Source: Bacteroidota bacterium (lineage in GTDB: Bacteria; Bacteroidota; Ignavibacteria; Kryptoniales; JAKASW01). From it: a stretch of 52,337 bases of DNA. Position 1 is the first letter of the stretch; every line of letters begins with the position of its first letter. The DNA is taken from assembly GCA_021812985.1 (NCBI GenBank), contig JAKAMG010000023.1, positions 8,820-61,156 of the forward strand. The letters run 5' to 3'. The notes below the pieces were generated by a model that worked only from the letters and a program-made list of their open reading frames with translations, searched no databases and was not told where the DNA came from. This document shows positions 44,244 through 52,337 of the stretch, one piece after another. The translations under genes were made by a program, and so were the position numbers.

Positions 44244-45566
44244 GTGAACAAGAACCTTCTGTTTGCAACTGTCGTCTCCGCGCTTGGGAGTTTTCTTTTC
44301 GGCTTCGATACCGCGGTCATATCCGGCACAACGAAGTTCATCACTCAATATTTCAGCCTGACAGATGCCACGCTGGGGATTACAGTGTCGATGGCCTTGT
44401 GGGGAACAGTCGTCGGCTCGATAATAGTCGGAAAGCCCGGTGACATATGGGGGAGGCGGGCGATGCTCCTCCTGACGGGAGCCGCGTATTTCGTGTCGGC
44501 AATCGGCAGCGCGCTCGCCACTGGGTGGTACACACTCCTGATATTCAGATTTCTCGGCGGAGTCGCGATCGGAGCGGCGTCGGTGATGGCCCCCATGTAC
44601 ATCGCAGAGATCGCGCCCGGAAGGATGCGCGGGAGGCTCGTCGCGGTTTCACAGTTCAACATTGTCGTTGGAATACTGGTCGCCTTCTTCTCGAACTACC
44701 TTCTCGTGAACGTCGGGGCCGACAACTGGCGCTGGATGTTCGGCGTGATGGCGATTCCCTCCGCGGCCTTCTTTGGCCTTCTGTTCGTGGTTCCTGAGAG
44801 CCCGCGCTGGCTGATGAAGGTTGGCAAGGCTGACACGGCGCAGAAGGTCCTTGAAAAGGTCGGAGCAGAAAATGTGGCGTCTGAATTGGACGACATCGCC
44901 AGGTCGCTGAAGGAAGAAGGAGGAAAGACGAAACTCTTCCAGAAAAAATACAGCTTTGCCATCTGGTCGGCAGTTCTCCTGGCTTTCTTTGCTCAGATGT
45001 CCGGGATAAACGTGATAATGTATTACGCTCCAATGATATTCGAAAAGGCAGGCGCGAGCACGGGAGACGCCATGCTTCAGGCAATTGCCGTCGGCGTGAC
45101 GAACCTGATATTCACAATCCTTGCGATGTTCTTCATAGACAGGGTCGGCAGAAGACCGCTTCTCCTGATAGGCGCGGTTGGAATGTTCATCTCGCTCGCG
45201 GGGGCGGCGCTTCATTATTATGACGGACATCTTGTCGGTGACCTCGCCATGGTTGGCTGCGTCATCGGGTTCGTGGCTTTCTTCGCCTTCTCCCAGGGCG
45301 CGGTAATCTGGGTCTTCTTGTCCGAAATTTTCCCGAACAAGATAAGATCACAGGGCCAGGCGCTTGGCTCTTTCGTCGACTGGATCGTGAACGCCGTGAT
45401 AGGCCTCGTGTTTCCAATCGCCTTGACAAGCTTCGGCGGCGGAGACGTGTTCATGTTCTTTGCCGTGCTCATGATACCATTCTTCTTCTTCGTTCTCAGG
45501 TTCATGCCGGAGACGAAAGGGAAATCTCTTGAAGAACTCGAGAGACTTGTGGTCGTCGAAGATTGA
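44244..45566 (+). CDS. MFS sugar porter (SP family, XylE/GLUT type)
   Basis: A 440-residue inner-membrane transporter with twelve expected helices. It has the sugar-porter signatures: FGFDTAVISG in the first helix, GRRAML after helix 2, RFLGGVAIGAASVMAPMYIA followed by EIAPGRMRGRL, PESPRWL, DRVGRRPLLL and PETKGKSLEELE at the C-terminus. It would import a monosaccharide, probably with protons. Glucose released by the neighbouring GH3 enzyme or mannose from GH92 are plausible cargos by context. The GTG start at 44244 has CAGGAG about eight bases upstream. It is one of three sugar transporters of different families in the window. Confidence 0.9.
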   Translation: MNKNLLFATVVSALGSFLFGFDTAVISGTTKFITQYFSLTDATLGITVSMALWGTVVGSIIVGKPGDIWGRRAMLLLTGAAYFVSAIGSALATGWYTLLIFRFLGGVAIGAASVMAPMYIAEIAPGRMRGRLVAVSQFNIVVGILVAFFSNYLLVNVGADNWRWMFGVMAIPSAAFFGLLFVVPESPRWLMKVGKADTAQKVLEKVGAENVASELDDIARSLKEEGGKTKLFQKKYSFAIWSAVLLAFFAQMSGINVIMYYAPMIFEKAGASTGDAMLQAIAVGVTNLIFTILAMFFIDRVGRRPLLLIGAVGMFISLAGAALHYYDGHLVGDLAMVGCVIGFVAFFAFSQGAVIWVFLSEIFPNKIRSQGQALGSFVDWIVNAVIGLVFPIALTSFGGGDVFMFFAVLMIPFFFFVLRFMPETKGKSLEELERLVVVED

Positions 45567-45605
45567 AAGGATAATTGATCACGAACGGGAGAATAAGGAG
45601 ACAAG

Positions 45606-46523
45606 ATGAGCCCCAAGAATATGATTAAAAATACTTTTGTCCTGTTGGCAGCAATTATCTTTTTCGCCGCCGGAACGCGAGCCCAGGTAAAGATTCTCCA
45701 GGTCGAGCCAGCTCTGACCGACCCGGCTATCGAGTCCGTTCACGGTCCGCACATCGCGCTCTACGATCCGAACGTCCCTTCACGCCACCTGTTGTACCTC
45801 TTCATCACCGGCACGGGCGGGAGCGCGGTCGGATCAACGCGAATGGACAGCATATTCGCGACTTGGGGATACAACGCCATCAGCGTGGATTACGAAGACA
45901 ACGTGATCGCGGTGGCAAGTGCGCACAGCCTAGACAGCACGAGCTTCGGGCGTTACCGCGACGCAATCGTCACCGGCGCGCCGGTCAGTGACCTGATCAA
46001 AGTGGATACGGCTAATTCCATCCTCAACCGGTTCCAGAAACTCCTCGTTTATCTCGCAAAGCACGATCCGGAAGGAAACTGGGGAGAGTTCCTAAAGGAC
46101 GGACAACCCGTATGGAGCAAGGTGATTGTCGGCGGGCACTCCCAGGGGGCGGGTCACGCTCCTTACATAGCGAAACTGTTCGATGTGAACAGGGTGCTGA
46201 TTTTCTCGGGTCCCCAGGACTTCATGGACGATCTGGGAAGGCCGGCGCCGTGGCAGCGGATGAAGAGTGCCACTCCTGCCTCAAGGTACTTCGCGTTCCT
46301 GGCTATGAATGATCCCTTCAACGTTAAGCACCAGATAGCAAACTGCATGGCGCTGATGCGCCTGGCGAAGCCGGATACGATGATGATACAGCCGGGAGTT
46401 CCTGTCCACGGTCACAGCCACATACTCATAAACGACATCCCGACAAAATGGCCCCACGCGTCCACTTTGTTCCCGGAGTTTGAAAACGTGTGGGCATACA
46501 TGCTGAGCGCCGACGACAAATGA
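45606..46523 (+). CDS. Exported alpha/beta hydrolase, stand-alone homologue of the RCC1-fused domain
   Basis: A 305-residue protein with a signal peptide (FVLLAAIIFFAAGTRAQ). It has an alpha/beta hydrolase core: YLFITGTGGSA, VGGHSQGAGHAPYIA with nucleophile Ser179, SGPQDFMDD, AMNDPFNV (Asp236 probable acid) and KWPHAST (His284). Almost every motif recurs in the hydrolase half of the protein at 23640, including VHGP, NSILNR, the PAPWQ segment and NCMALM. The reaction is unknown; an esterase is most likely by fold. No T9SS tail is present. The next gene is again an F5/8C-DUF4855 protein, 57 bases downstream, which repeats the pairing seen at 21533-25982. AAGGAGACAAG provides the ribosome site. 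Confidence 0.85.
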   Translation: MSPKNMIKNTFVLLAAIIFFAAGTRAQVKILQVEPALTDPAIESVHGPHIALYDPNVPSRHLLYLFITGTGGSAVGSTRMDSIFATWGYNAISVDYEDNVIAVASAHSLDSTSFGRYRDAIVTGAPVSDLIKVDTANSILNRFQKLLVYLAKHDPEGNWGEFLKDGQPVWSKVIVGGHSQGAGHAPYIAKLFDVNRVLIFSGPQDFMDDLGRPAPWQRMKSATPASRYFAFLAMNDPFNVKHQIANCMALMRLAKPDTMMIQPGVPVHGHSHILINDIPTKWPHASTLFPEFENVWAYMLSADDK

Positions 46524-46580
46524 CGATGGCTGGAATCGATGTCGAGTCAAACTTGGCAGTGACCAACGGCGCGAAGAACG

Positions 46581-48593
46581 ATGAAACGCGGCTTGCGTGA
46601 AAGGATTGAAACGGCTTTGAAACGATATCTGAACAGCATCGCCCTCGCGTGCGCCGGACTCCTGTTGGCACAGGCACTCCCCGGTCTGGCAGCGTCACCG
46701 GCGCCCGCTCCTCCCGCCGGGATGGTCAACCTGGTCCAGGGGAAAGCATACTCCGTCACCTCTCTCGTCTCCACAGAGTATTCCTTCGCGCCATCGGAAG
46801 CTAAGTTCTTCGTTCCAGGTGCACTCACCGACGGGGAGATCGGCTCGTCCTCCACGTACAAGGACGGTCAATGGCAGGGATTTCTGCACGGGGGCTCCAG
46901 ATCGGTCGTTATCGACATGGGAGGAGTCAATACGGTTCATCAGCTGCAGGAAAGATTCATACAGCCTGCGATGTCGGGAGTTTATTTCCCGAGGGAAGTG
47001 ACATTCGCGCTGTCCATGAACGACACGGACTGGGCCGTCGTGGGCAAGGTCGATACCAGAATACCGCTGACAGATCCGGTCGCCGCGACCCAGGCATATG
47101 CCGTTTCAGGTCTCGATTACCAGGCCAGATACGTGAAGATGACTTTTACGGTTGATGTCTGGGTCTTTGCCGATGAGTTTCAAGTCTTTGGGGACACCGG
47201 CGTAACGGCCGGTGCCACCGTACCCACGACCATGCCTGAGGCGGTGTACCCCGATGCGTACCTCGCCCCCGGTTCCCAAAGGGTTGGCGGAGTCAAGAAC
47301 CTCGTTCTCATCTATAATGGATATTATCCCACGAATCCTGCGATTGGAAAAAGTAACGTGACTCAGCTGACACCATACGTCGGCTATCAGAACACTTCCG
47401 GGAGAATAACTGACTACATGTTCGACGGATTTCTGTTTCTCCCTTTTGTGGCGGCGGGTGCGCCGTCCGGCGGCAAATATTATTGCGACACTGCCCACCC
47501 CACTGTGATGTCAGACTGGACATACTATCTCGACAATACCTTTGACTCTACGTGCAATCTGTCTTCTTTGAACAGTGCTGTAGGGAACGTGAAGCGGATT
47601 CTGAATGATCCGTCTTACAAGGCCAAGGTGGAGATAGCCATACCTTATCCCACACCGACGGCCACTGACTTCGGCGATGTCCTCGGCACCGGCACTTCTG
47701 AAAATCTGTCGCGACTTTCCGACAGGGAAGCTGTACTCAAGTGGTACATCGGTGAGGTGCTAACGAGGTGGAACACTGCTGCGTACAAGAATCTTAATCT
47801 TGTCGGATTTTACTGGTACGAGGAAGGGGCCGATTTTGACGTCGACGATAGCGAGGCGGTGATGCTCAAAACCACAGGCAACTACGTGAGAAGCCTCGGC
47901 AAGGTCTTCAATTGGATCCCCGCTTACCAGGCATCCGGATTTGCGGAATGGGATTCGCTCGGTTTTGACGCGGCTGTCCTCCAGCCAAATTTCGTTTTCG
48001 ACAACTTCCAGGTGTACGAGCTCGGCGAAGCCGCCGACGCGGCGAAGAAACTCGGCATGGGCGTAGAACTCGAGATTCATTGGGACGCGCTGACAGACTC
48101 GACATACCGGACGAAATACTACGATTATCTCGACTACGGAGCAACGAAAGGGTACATGACCGACGCTGTTCATATGTATTACCAGAACGGCGGGCCAGGC
48201 ACATTTTACTCGAGCTGCATAAGCACCGATCCACAGGTGCGCGAGATTTACGACGCCACGTACGAATTTATCAAGGGTACTTACAGTGGAAGTCCTACCG
48301 GAGTGAATGAGCCGGCGCCGCAAGTCCCGCGCAAGATGAGGCTTGGCGAGAATTATCCCAACCCTTTCAATCCGGAGACCGTGATCAGGGTCGGCCTCGC
48401 GCGTAAAGGAATGATGAGCCTGAAAATTTACAACGTTCTTGGACAACTCGTCGACGTGGTCGATCAGGGTTACAGATCTCCCGGCGAGTACGTCTACGAT
48501 GTTGACATGAAAGATTTCGCGAGCGGCGTTTACTTCTACGCGCTTCGGCAAGACGGTGATGTGGCGTCGAGGAAGATGCTTTTGTTGAAGTGA
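46581..48593 (+). CDS. Secreted F5/8C-like + DUF4855 protein with T9SS tail (third copy)
   Basis: A 670-residue protein. The N-terminus is basic (KRGLRER) followed by a hydrophobic segment ending in LPGLAAS, a signal peptide. The F5/8C-like domain spans about 47-207 (GALTDGEIGSS, RSVVIDMGGVNTVHQ). DUF4855 spans about 238-568 with FYWYEEG (Glu415), VLQPNF and ELEIHWDAL (Glu496/Glu498). The T9SS tail covers about 584-670 (NYPNPFNPET, RKMLLLK). Its tail is not part of the DNA-level duplication shared by the genes at 16816 and 21533. It has an insertion around FLPFVAAGAPSGG and a longer GTGTSE loop relative to its paralogues. It pairs with the stand-alone hydrolase upstream. Confidence 0.8.
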   Translation: MKRGLRERIETALKRYLNSIALACAGLLLAQALPGLAASPAPAPPAGMVNLVQGKAYSVTSLVSTEYSFAPSEAKFFVPGALTDGEIGSSSTYKDGQWQGFLHGGSRSVVIDMGGVNTVHQLQERFIQPAMSGVYFPREVTFALSMNDTDWAVVGKVDTRIPLTDPVAATQAYAVSGLDYQARYVKMTFTVDVWVFADEFQVFGDTGVTAGATVPTTMPEAVYPDAYLAPGSQRVGGVKNLVLIYNGYYPTNPAIGKSNVTQLTPYVGYQNTSGRITDYMFDGFLFLPFVAAGAPSGGKYYCDTAHPTVMSDWTYYLDNTFDSTCNLSSLNSAVGNVKRILNDPSYKAKVEIAIPYPTPTATDFGDVLGTGTSENLSRLSDREAVLKWYIGEVLTRWNTAAYKNLNLVGFYWYEEGADFDVDDSEAVMLKTTGNYVRSLGKVFNWIPAYQASGFAEWDSLGFDAAVLQPNFVFDNFQVYELGEAADAAKKLGMGVELEIHWDALTDSTYRTKYYDYLDYGATKGYMTDAVHMYYQNGGPGTFYSSCISTDPQVREIYDATYEFIKGTYSGSPTGVNEPAPQVPRKMRLGENYPNPFNPETVIRVGLARKGMMSLKIYNVLGQLVDVVDQGYRSPGEYVYDVDMKDFASGVYFYALRQDGDVASRKMLLLK

Positions 48594-48661
48594 GTTTTAA
48601 CCCGGTTGTTCTGAGTTACCCCGCAATTTAAGAAACGCCGGATCGTGATGATTTAGAGGTA

Positions 48662-48688
48662 GGCGGAAATATACGTCCAGGTTCCGCC
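48662..48688 (+). terminator. Hairpin between the DUF4855 and GH20 genes
   Basis: GGCGGAA (48662-48668) pairs with TTCCGCC (48682-48688) around a 13-base loop. Only a weak T-rich stretch follows. It lies in the 130-base gap before the GH20 gene and may be a terminator or a leader structure. Confidence 0.45.
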
Positions 48689-48723
48689 GCTTAATGTTCA
48701 ACCTTTGAAAGAGAGAAACGAAG

Positions 48724-50775
48724 ATGAGATTTCGTAAATCCTTCTTGTGGCTGTCGGCAGTGTCCATCTTTCTGGCTTCGGCCGCGCATGCCGGTCAGAG
48801 CCTAAAGAAGCCTGATCTTATGCCATGGCCCGCTCAGATTCAGATGACCGGAGGAGAGTATAGGTTGGACAGCAGCTTCGTCGTGAAGATCGCCGGCCAT
48901 GCGCCCGCGAGGCTGTATAGCTACGCCGACAGGATGCTGAGGCGCCTCTCCGGAAAAACAGGTCTCTTCTTTTCGCAGGACTATCTCTCTCCCGACTCGG
49001 CTGTCAAATCACCATCGATGGAGATACGTGCCGACCGGCCGGGAAAGCTGAAGCTGAATGAGGATGAGTCGTACAAACTTGACGTAACTCCCAGCGGTAT
49101 CATGTTAACGGCGAAGACCGACATCGGCGCGATGAGGGGCATCGAGACTTTCCTCCAGCTGGTGCAGGGAGACAGCGCGGGATATTTCGTGCCAGGTGTC
49201 AGGATCAATGACTACCCGCGTTTTCCGTGGAGGGGTTTGATGATTGATGCCTCCCGTCATTTCATGCCCTTGGACGTCATCGAGAGAAATATCGACGGGA
49301 TGGCCGCTGTGAAACTGAACGTCCTCCATTGGCATCTGAGCGACGATCAGGGATTCAGGGCAGAGTCGCAAACTTATCCTCTGCTGACCCGTCTGGGATC
49401 CGATGGTCTCTTTTACACGCAGAGAGAGATAAAGGAAGTCATAAAGTACGCAGCAGACAGAGGTATCCGCGTGGTTCCGGAGTTCGATATGCCTGCTCAC
49501 TCGACATCTTGGTTCGTGGGTTATCCACAATATGCCAGCGAGCCGGGGCCCTACTCAGTCGAAAGGAAATTCGGAATATTTAATCCCGTCTTCAATCCGA
49601 CATCGGACAACACGTACAAATTCCTTGACGGGTTTTTCAAGGAAATGTGCAGGCTCTTCCCGGACGAGTATATGGACATAGGAGGGGACGAGAACAACGG
49701 CAAGCAGTGGAACGCAAATCCGCAGATTCAGAGCTTCATGAGGAAGCATAAGATTGCTGACGACCGCGCGCTTCAGACCTACTTTGAAAACAGGCTGATA
49801 CCGATTCTCACGAAATACCACAAGAAGGTCGTCGGATGGGAAGAGATCCTGAGCGGACAGCTGCCGAAGACCGCGATAATACAGTCATGGCGGGGGGCAC
49901 AGTCACTTCAGGAAGCCGCTCGCAAGGGATTCCGAGCGCTCCTGTCAAAGGGGTTCTACGTCGACCATTACATGCCGGCCAGTTTTTATTATCTCAACGA
50001 TCCGCTTCCGGACAGCATTGGCCTGACGGCTCAGCAGAAGAAGCTGGTGATTGGCGGGGAAGCATGCATGTGGTCTGAATTTATCAGTCCTGAAAATATT
50101 GACTCGAGAATCTGGCCCCGGACGGCAGCAATTGCCGAGAGGCTTTGGTCGCAGGACAGCATCAATAACGTGGCTGATATGTACAGGCGGCTGGACGGTA
50201 TCTCGCTGGAGCTCGAGAGCCTTGGCATGACGCAGATGAAGAACCAGGATATGATGCTTCGGAGGCTCTCCGCGGGGTTGAATCCTGCCCCCCTCGCCAA
50301 TCTGGTAAACGTCGTCGTTCCAGTGGAGCTCTACATGCGCGCAAGGACGGGAAGGTACACCTCTTATTGTCCGTTGACGAGAGTCGTAGACGCTGCCGTG
50401 CCGGACCCGGAGATCGCTCGACATTTCTCGAACATGGTGGATCACCTGGTGTCAGGCGGAGCCGTGAGCGGCGAGGAGCTTGCCTCGATAAGGGCAAGAC
50501 TACTCGCGTGGAAGTCAAATGACGCCGCGCTGGAGAATCTGATCGCAAGCTCTCCTGTACTGAGAGAAATTGAGCCGGTGTCGAAGCGCCTCACGGACGC
50601 GGCTTCGTCAGGGTTGGAGGCGGTAGACCGCATACAAAGAGGCGAGACTGCGGACACAAGCTGGGTAAACTCGAAGTTGTCCGGCCTGAAACAGGACGCT
50701 CGACCGGCCGGTGAGGTTGGACTCGTGATCATTTCGCCAATCGAGAAGTTAGTGCGGTTCGCGGGAAGCAGGTGA
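48724..50775 (+). CDS. Exported GH20 beta-N-acetylhexosaminidase
   Basis: A 683-residue protein with a signal peptide (to about residue 23, AHAG). Residues about 33-160 are the GH20b N-terminal domain (LMPWPAQIQ). The catalytic barrel follows with FPWRGLMIDASRHF, LNVLHWHLSDDQGFR, VVPEFDMPAHS and YMDIGGDEN, in which Asp322 and Glu323 are the catalytic pair of substrate-assisted hydrolysis. WEEILSG and a late GGEACMWSE segment complete the site. A C-terminal region of about 180 residues beyond the barrel has no recognised domain. The enzyme releases terminal beta-GlcNAc or GalNAc from chitooligosaccharides or glycoproteins and so supplies substrate to the Nag genes in region 1. No T9SS tail is present. 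AAAGAGAG lies upstream of the ATG. Confidence 0.92.
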   Translation: MRFRKSFLWLSAVSIFLASAAHAGQSLKKPDLMPWPAQIQMTGGEYRLDSSFVVKIAGHAPARLYSYADRMLRRLSGKTGLFFSQDYLSPDSAVKSPSMEIRADRPGKLKLNEDESYKLDVTPSGIMLTAKTDIGAMRGIETFLQLVQGDSAGYFVPGVRINDYPRFPWRGLMIDASRHFMPLDVIERNIDGMAAVKLNVLHWHLSDDQGFRAESQTYPLLTRLGSDGLFYTQREIKEVIKYAADRGIRVVPEFDMPAHSTSWFVGYPQYASEPGPYSVERKFGIFNPVFNPTSDNTYKFLDGFFKEMCRLFPDEYMDIGGDENNGKQWNANPQIQSFMRKHKIADDRALQTYFENRLIPILTKYHKKVVGWEEILSGQLPKTAIIQSWRGAQSLQEAARKGFRALLSKGFYVDHYMPASFYYLNDPLPDSIGLTAQQKKLVIGGEACMWSEFISPENIDSRIWPRTAAIAERLWSQDSINNVADMYRRLDGISLELESLGMTQMKNQDMMLRRLSAGLNPAPLANLVNVVVPVELYMRARTGRYTSYCPLTRVVDAAVPDPEIARHFSNMVDHLVSGGAVSGEELASIRARLLAWKSNDAALENLIASSPVLREIEPVSKRLTDAASSGLEAVDRIQRGETADTSWVNSKLSGLKQDARPAGEVGLVIISPIEKLVRFAGSR

Positions 50776-50884
50776 GCGTTCGGACAACGTTATCGCGACC
50801 TGATCGGTCTTGCCGGGCTCCAATGCGCCGATCGGGAACGTCGCCCATCCGGAACATTCAGCATAGAAGAAAGCGAAGGACAAG

Positions 50885-52072
50885 ATGAAACGATTACTCA
50901 GCATACTGGTGCTGTTGGCACTGTTCGTTGGCGCTTCACCAGCAGGCATGGCGCAGGAAGCTGGCAACACGAAATGCGACTCGGCGAAGTTGTGGAGGGA
51001 GTTGGCGCCCTATTTCAAACCTCCGAAGGAGTACAGGAACAAGTTCGGCAAATATCGCTCGCCACTGGAATTTTATGATGGTAAGATGGTTAAGACCCCG
51101 GCCCAGTGGCAGGAAAGGAGGAAGGAAATTCTCGATCGATGGATGAATATGATGGGTAAATGGCCCCCCTTCATAAAGAAGCAGAAGATGGAGGTCTTGT
51201 CCACTGAGCGCCGCGACGGGTTCACACAGTACAAGATTAGTTTCAAGTGGCTCCCAAACCAAAAGACTACGGCATATCTCCTTGTCCCTGACGGCGGCGG
51301 CAGGAGGCCCGCTGTCATAACGGTCTTCTACACCCCAGAGACCGCGGTCGCGAAGGAGGACGAAAAGAACAGGAACTTCGCGTACCAGCTCGTTAAAAGG
51401 GGATTCGTGACACTTTCGCTCGGTACGACCGAGACCACGGAAGCAAAGACATACTCGCTCTACTATCCCGACATAAAGAACTCTAAGATTCAGCCGATCT
51501 CTGTGCTCGCCTACGCTGCGGCCAACGCATGGTACCTTCTTGCGGAAAACCCGAATGTCGACTCCACGAGAATAGGAATAATGGGATTTTCTTACGGAGG
51601 AAAGTGGGCGATGTTCTCGTCCTGCCTCTTCCAGAAATTTGCGTGCGCCGTTTGGGTCGATCCGGGGCTTGTGTTTTCAGACAGTCATCCGCCTCTCATC
51701 AATTACTGGGAACCGTGGTATCTCGGGTACTACCCGCCGCCGTGGACGGATACCTGGCGGAACAAGGGAATTGTCCCCGGCGCGAAAGGGCTTTATCCGA
51801 AGCTGATCAAGGAAGGATACGACCTACAGGAACTTCACGCGCTGATGGCACCACGGCCGTTTTTGGTCTCAGGCGGGCTCGCTGACGAGCCGAACAGATG
51901 GGAGGTCCTCAACTACACCGTTAAGGTAGACAAGCTCCTCGGATACAGCGACCGCGTTGCGCTCACAAGCAGGGAGGGTCATCTCCCCACCATCGATTCC
52001 AACAAAGCCATATATGAGTTCTTCCAGTACTTCCTCATGTGCAAGAACAACCTGGGAAAGAAAGTGCAATGA
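50885..52072 (+). CDS. Exported alpha/beta hydrolase (dienelactone hydrolase / acetyl esterase type)
   Basis: A 395-residue protein with a signal peptide (MKRLLSILVLLALFVGASPA, cleavage near GMAQ). Residues about 100-390 are an alpha/beta hydrolase: AYLLVPDGGGRRPAVITVFY, IGIMGFSYGGKWAMF with nucleophile Ser236, VSGGLADEPNRW (Asp334 probable acid) and REGHLPT (His366). The layout resembles carbohydrate esterases and prolyl-oligopeptidase-like hydrolases, possibly deacetylating glycan. It is not closely similar to the hydrolase at 45606. The gap before it (50776-50884) has only a weak GATCGG/CCGATC hairpin. GAAGGACAAG supports the start. Confidence 0.8.
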   Translation: MKRLLSILVLLALFVGASPAGMAQEAGNTKCDSAKLWRELAPYFKPPKEYRNKFGKYRSPLEFYDGKMVKTPAQWQERRKEILDRWMNMMGKWPPFIKKQKMEVLSTERRDGFTQYKISFKWLPNQKTTAYLLVPDGGGRRPAVITVFYTPETAVAKEDEKNRNFAYQLVKRGFVTLSLGTTETTEAKTYSLYYPDIKNSKIQPISVLAYAAANAWYLLAENPNVDSTRIGIMGFSYGGKWAMFSSCLFQKFACAVWVDPGLVFSDSHPPLINYWEPWYLGYYPPPWTDTWRNKGIVPGAKGLYPKLIKEGYDLQELHALMAPRPFLVSGGLADEPNRWEVLNYTVKVDKLLGYSDRVALTSREGHLPTIDSNKAIYEFFQYFLMCKNNLGKKVQ

Positions 52073-52175
52073 AACGTCCCGGATTTCTGACGGCCATTGC
52101 CGGATGTCTTGTCCCCAGGATAAGCGTCTGCGATTACCTTTTGAGAATCTTCTAAGCTGAATTAAAGGAGTCTTT

Positions 52176-52337
52176 GTGGAACAACAGAAAGTCGAATCCG
52201 CGTCAAGCAATTATTTCGTCTCGATCAGTATAATCGGGATGCTGTTTTTCATATTTGGGTTTGTCACATGGCTGAACGGCTCGTTGATACCGTTTTTGAA
52301 GATATCGTGCGAGCTCAACTCGGCCGAAGCGTACCTG
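52176..52337 (+). CDS. FHS-family MFS sugar transporter, N-terminal fragment (partial at right edge)
   Basis: An open frame begins at GTG 52176 and runs off the right edge, giving 54 residues. A clear AAAGGAG site lies five bases upstream. The protein has a short polar N-terminus, then a first membrane helix reading GMLFFIFGFVTWLNGSLIPF, and continues with LKISCELNSAEAYL. This is the typical opening of the fucose/glucose-galactose:proton symporter group (FucP/GluP type). It would take up a hexose or an amino sugar across the inner membrane. Nothing more can be said because the rest is outside the window. Confidence 0.8.
   Translation, partial: MEQQKVESASSNYFVSISIIGMLFFIFGFVTWLNGSLIPFLKISCELNSAEAYL

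Noticed and set aside
48700-48723. Second AgaR-type operator (GAAAGAGAGAAACGAAG) before the GH20 gene
   Set aside because: It coincides with the purine-rich ribosome-binding site, and the spacing of the A-runs differs from the site at 9565.
1-52337. tRNA, rRNA, CRISPR array, insertion sequence or phage integration site
   Set aside because: I looked for direct-repeat/spacer patterns, transposase or integrase motifs and rRNA-like or tRNA-like stretches on both strands and saw none. A covariance-model search was not possible.

Overview
The window carries about 30 protein genes, all on the + strand, with short gaps and several start/stop overlaps. I see no rRNA, tRNA, CRISPR array, insertion sequence or phage gene. 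Six proteins end in a type IX secretion (T9SS) type A sorting tail with the NYPNPFNP core. Together with a TonB-dependent receptor that has a carboxypeptidase-regulatory-like N-terminal domain, this points to the Fibrobacteres-Chlorobi-Bacteroidetes group. The YPNPFNP wording and the use of Shine-Dalgarno sites fit an Ignavibacteriota- or Calditrichota-like lineage better than classical Bacteroides. That placement is inference.

Region 1 (1-13664) is a mainly cytoplasmic amino-sugar catabolic run. It holds the tail of an NAD-dependent epimerase, a mutarotase-like protein, an exported DUF5107/TPR protein, a sodium:solute symporter, an AGE-family (GlcNAc/ManNAc) epimerase, a NagA-like deacetylase, NagB, a DeoR/AgaR-type regulator with a recognisable promoter and operator, a GH43-like five-bladed propeller enzyme, a double-SIS aldose-ketose isomerase/deaminase and a ROK sugar kinase. 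Region 2 (13757-18552) is a TonB-dependent receptor followed by a T9SS-tailed beta-helix protein. There is no SusD.

Region 3 (18747-32222) is the most unusual part. It contains three secreted seven-bladed RCC1-type propellers; one is fused to an alpha/beta hydrolase and two to four FnIII-like modules each. They are interleaved with two F5/8C-like + DUF4855 proteins and a PF04185 phosphoesterase. Region 4 (32219-44188) is a set of exported glycosidases without T9SS tails: GH92, GH3 with PA14, an orphan protein, a DUF6259-like barrel, a DUF4434 barrel and a second GH3. Region 5 (44244-52337) has an MFS sugar porter, a stand-alone copy of the hydrolase found in the RCC1 fusion, a third DUF4855 protein with T9SS tail, a GH20 hexosaminidase, another exported alpha/beta hydrolase and the start of an FHS-type sugar transporter.

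My reading, which is inference, is a SusD-less glycan-utilisation locus. T9SS-delivered surface proteins (RCC1 propellers, DUF4855 proteins, beta-helix) bind and open an amino-sugar- and mannose-containing glycan. The TonB receptor imports the fragments. Signal-peptide-only exo-glycosidases (GH92, GH3, GH20) trim them in the periplasm. Three different inner-membrane transporters feed the Nag pathway. The RCC1/DUF4855/hydrolase association, seen twice in different arrangements, is the best candidate for an undescribed system here.
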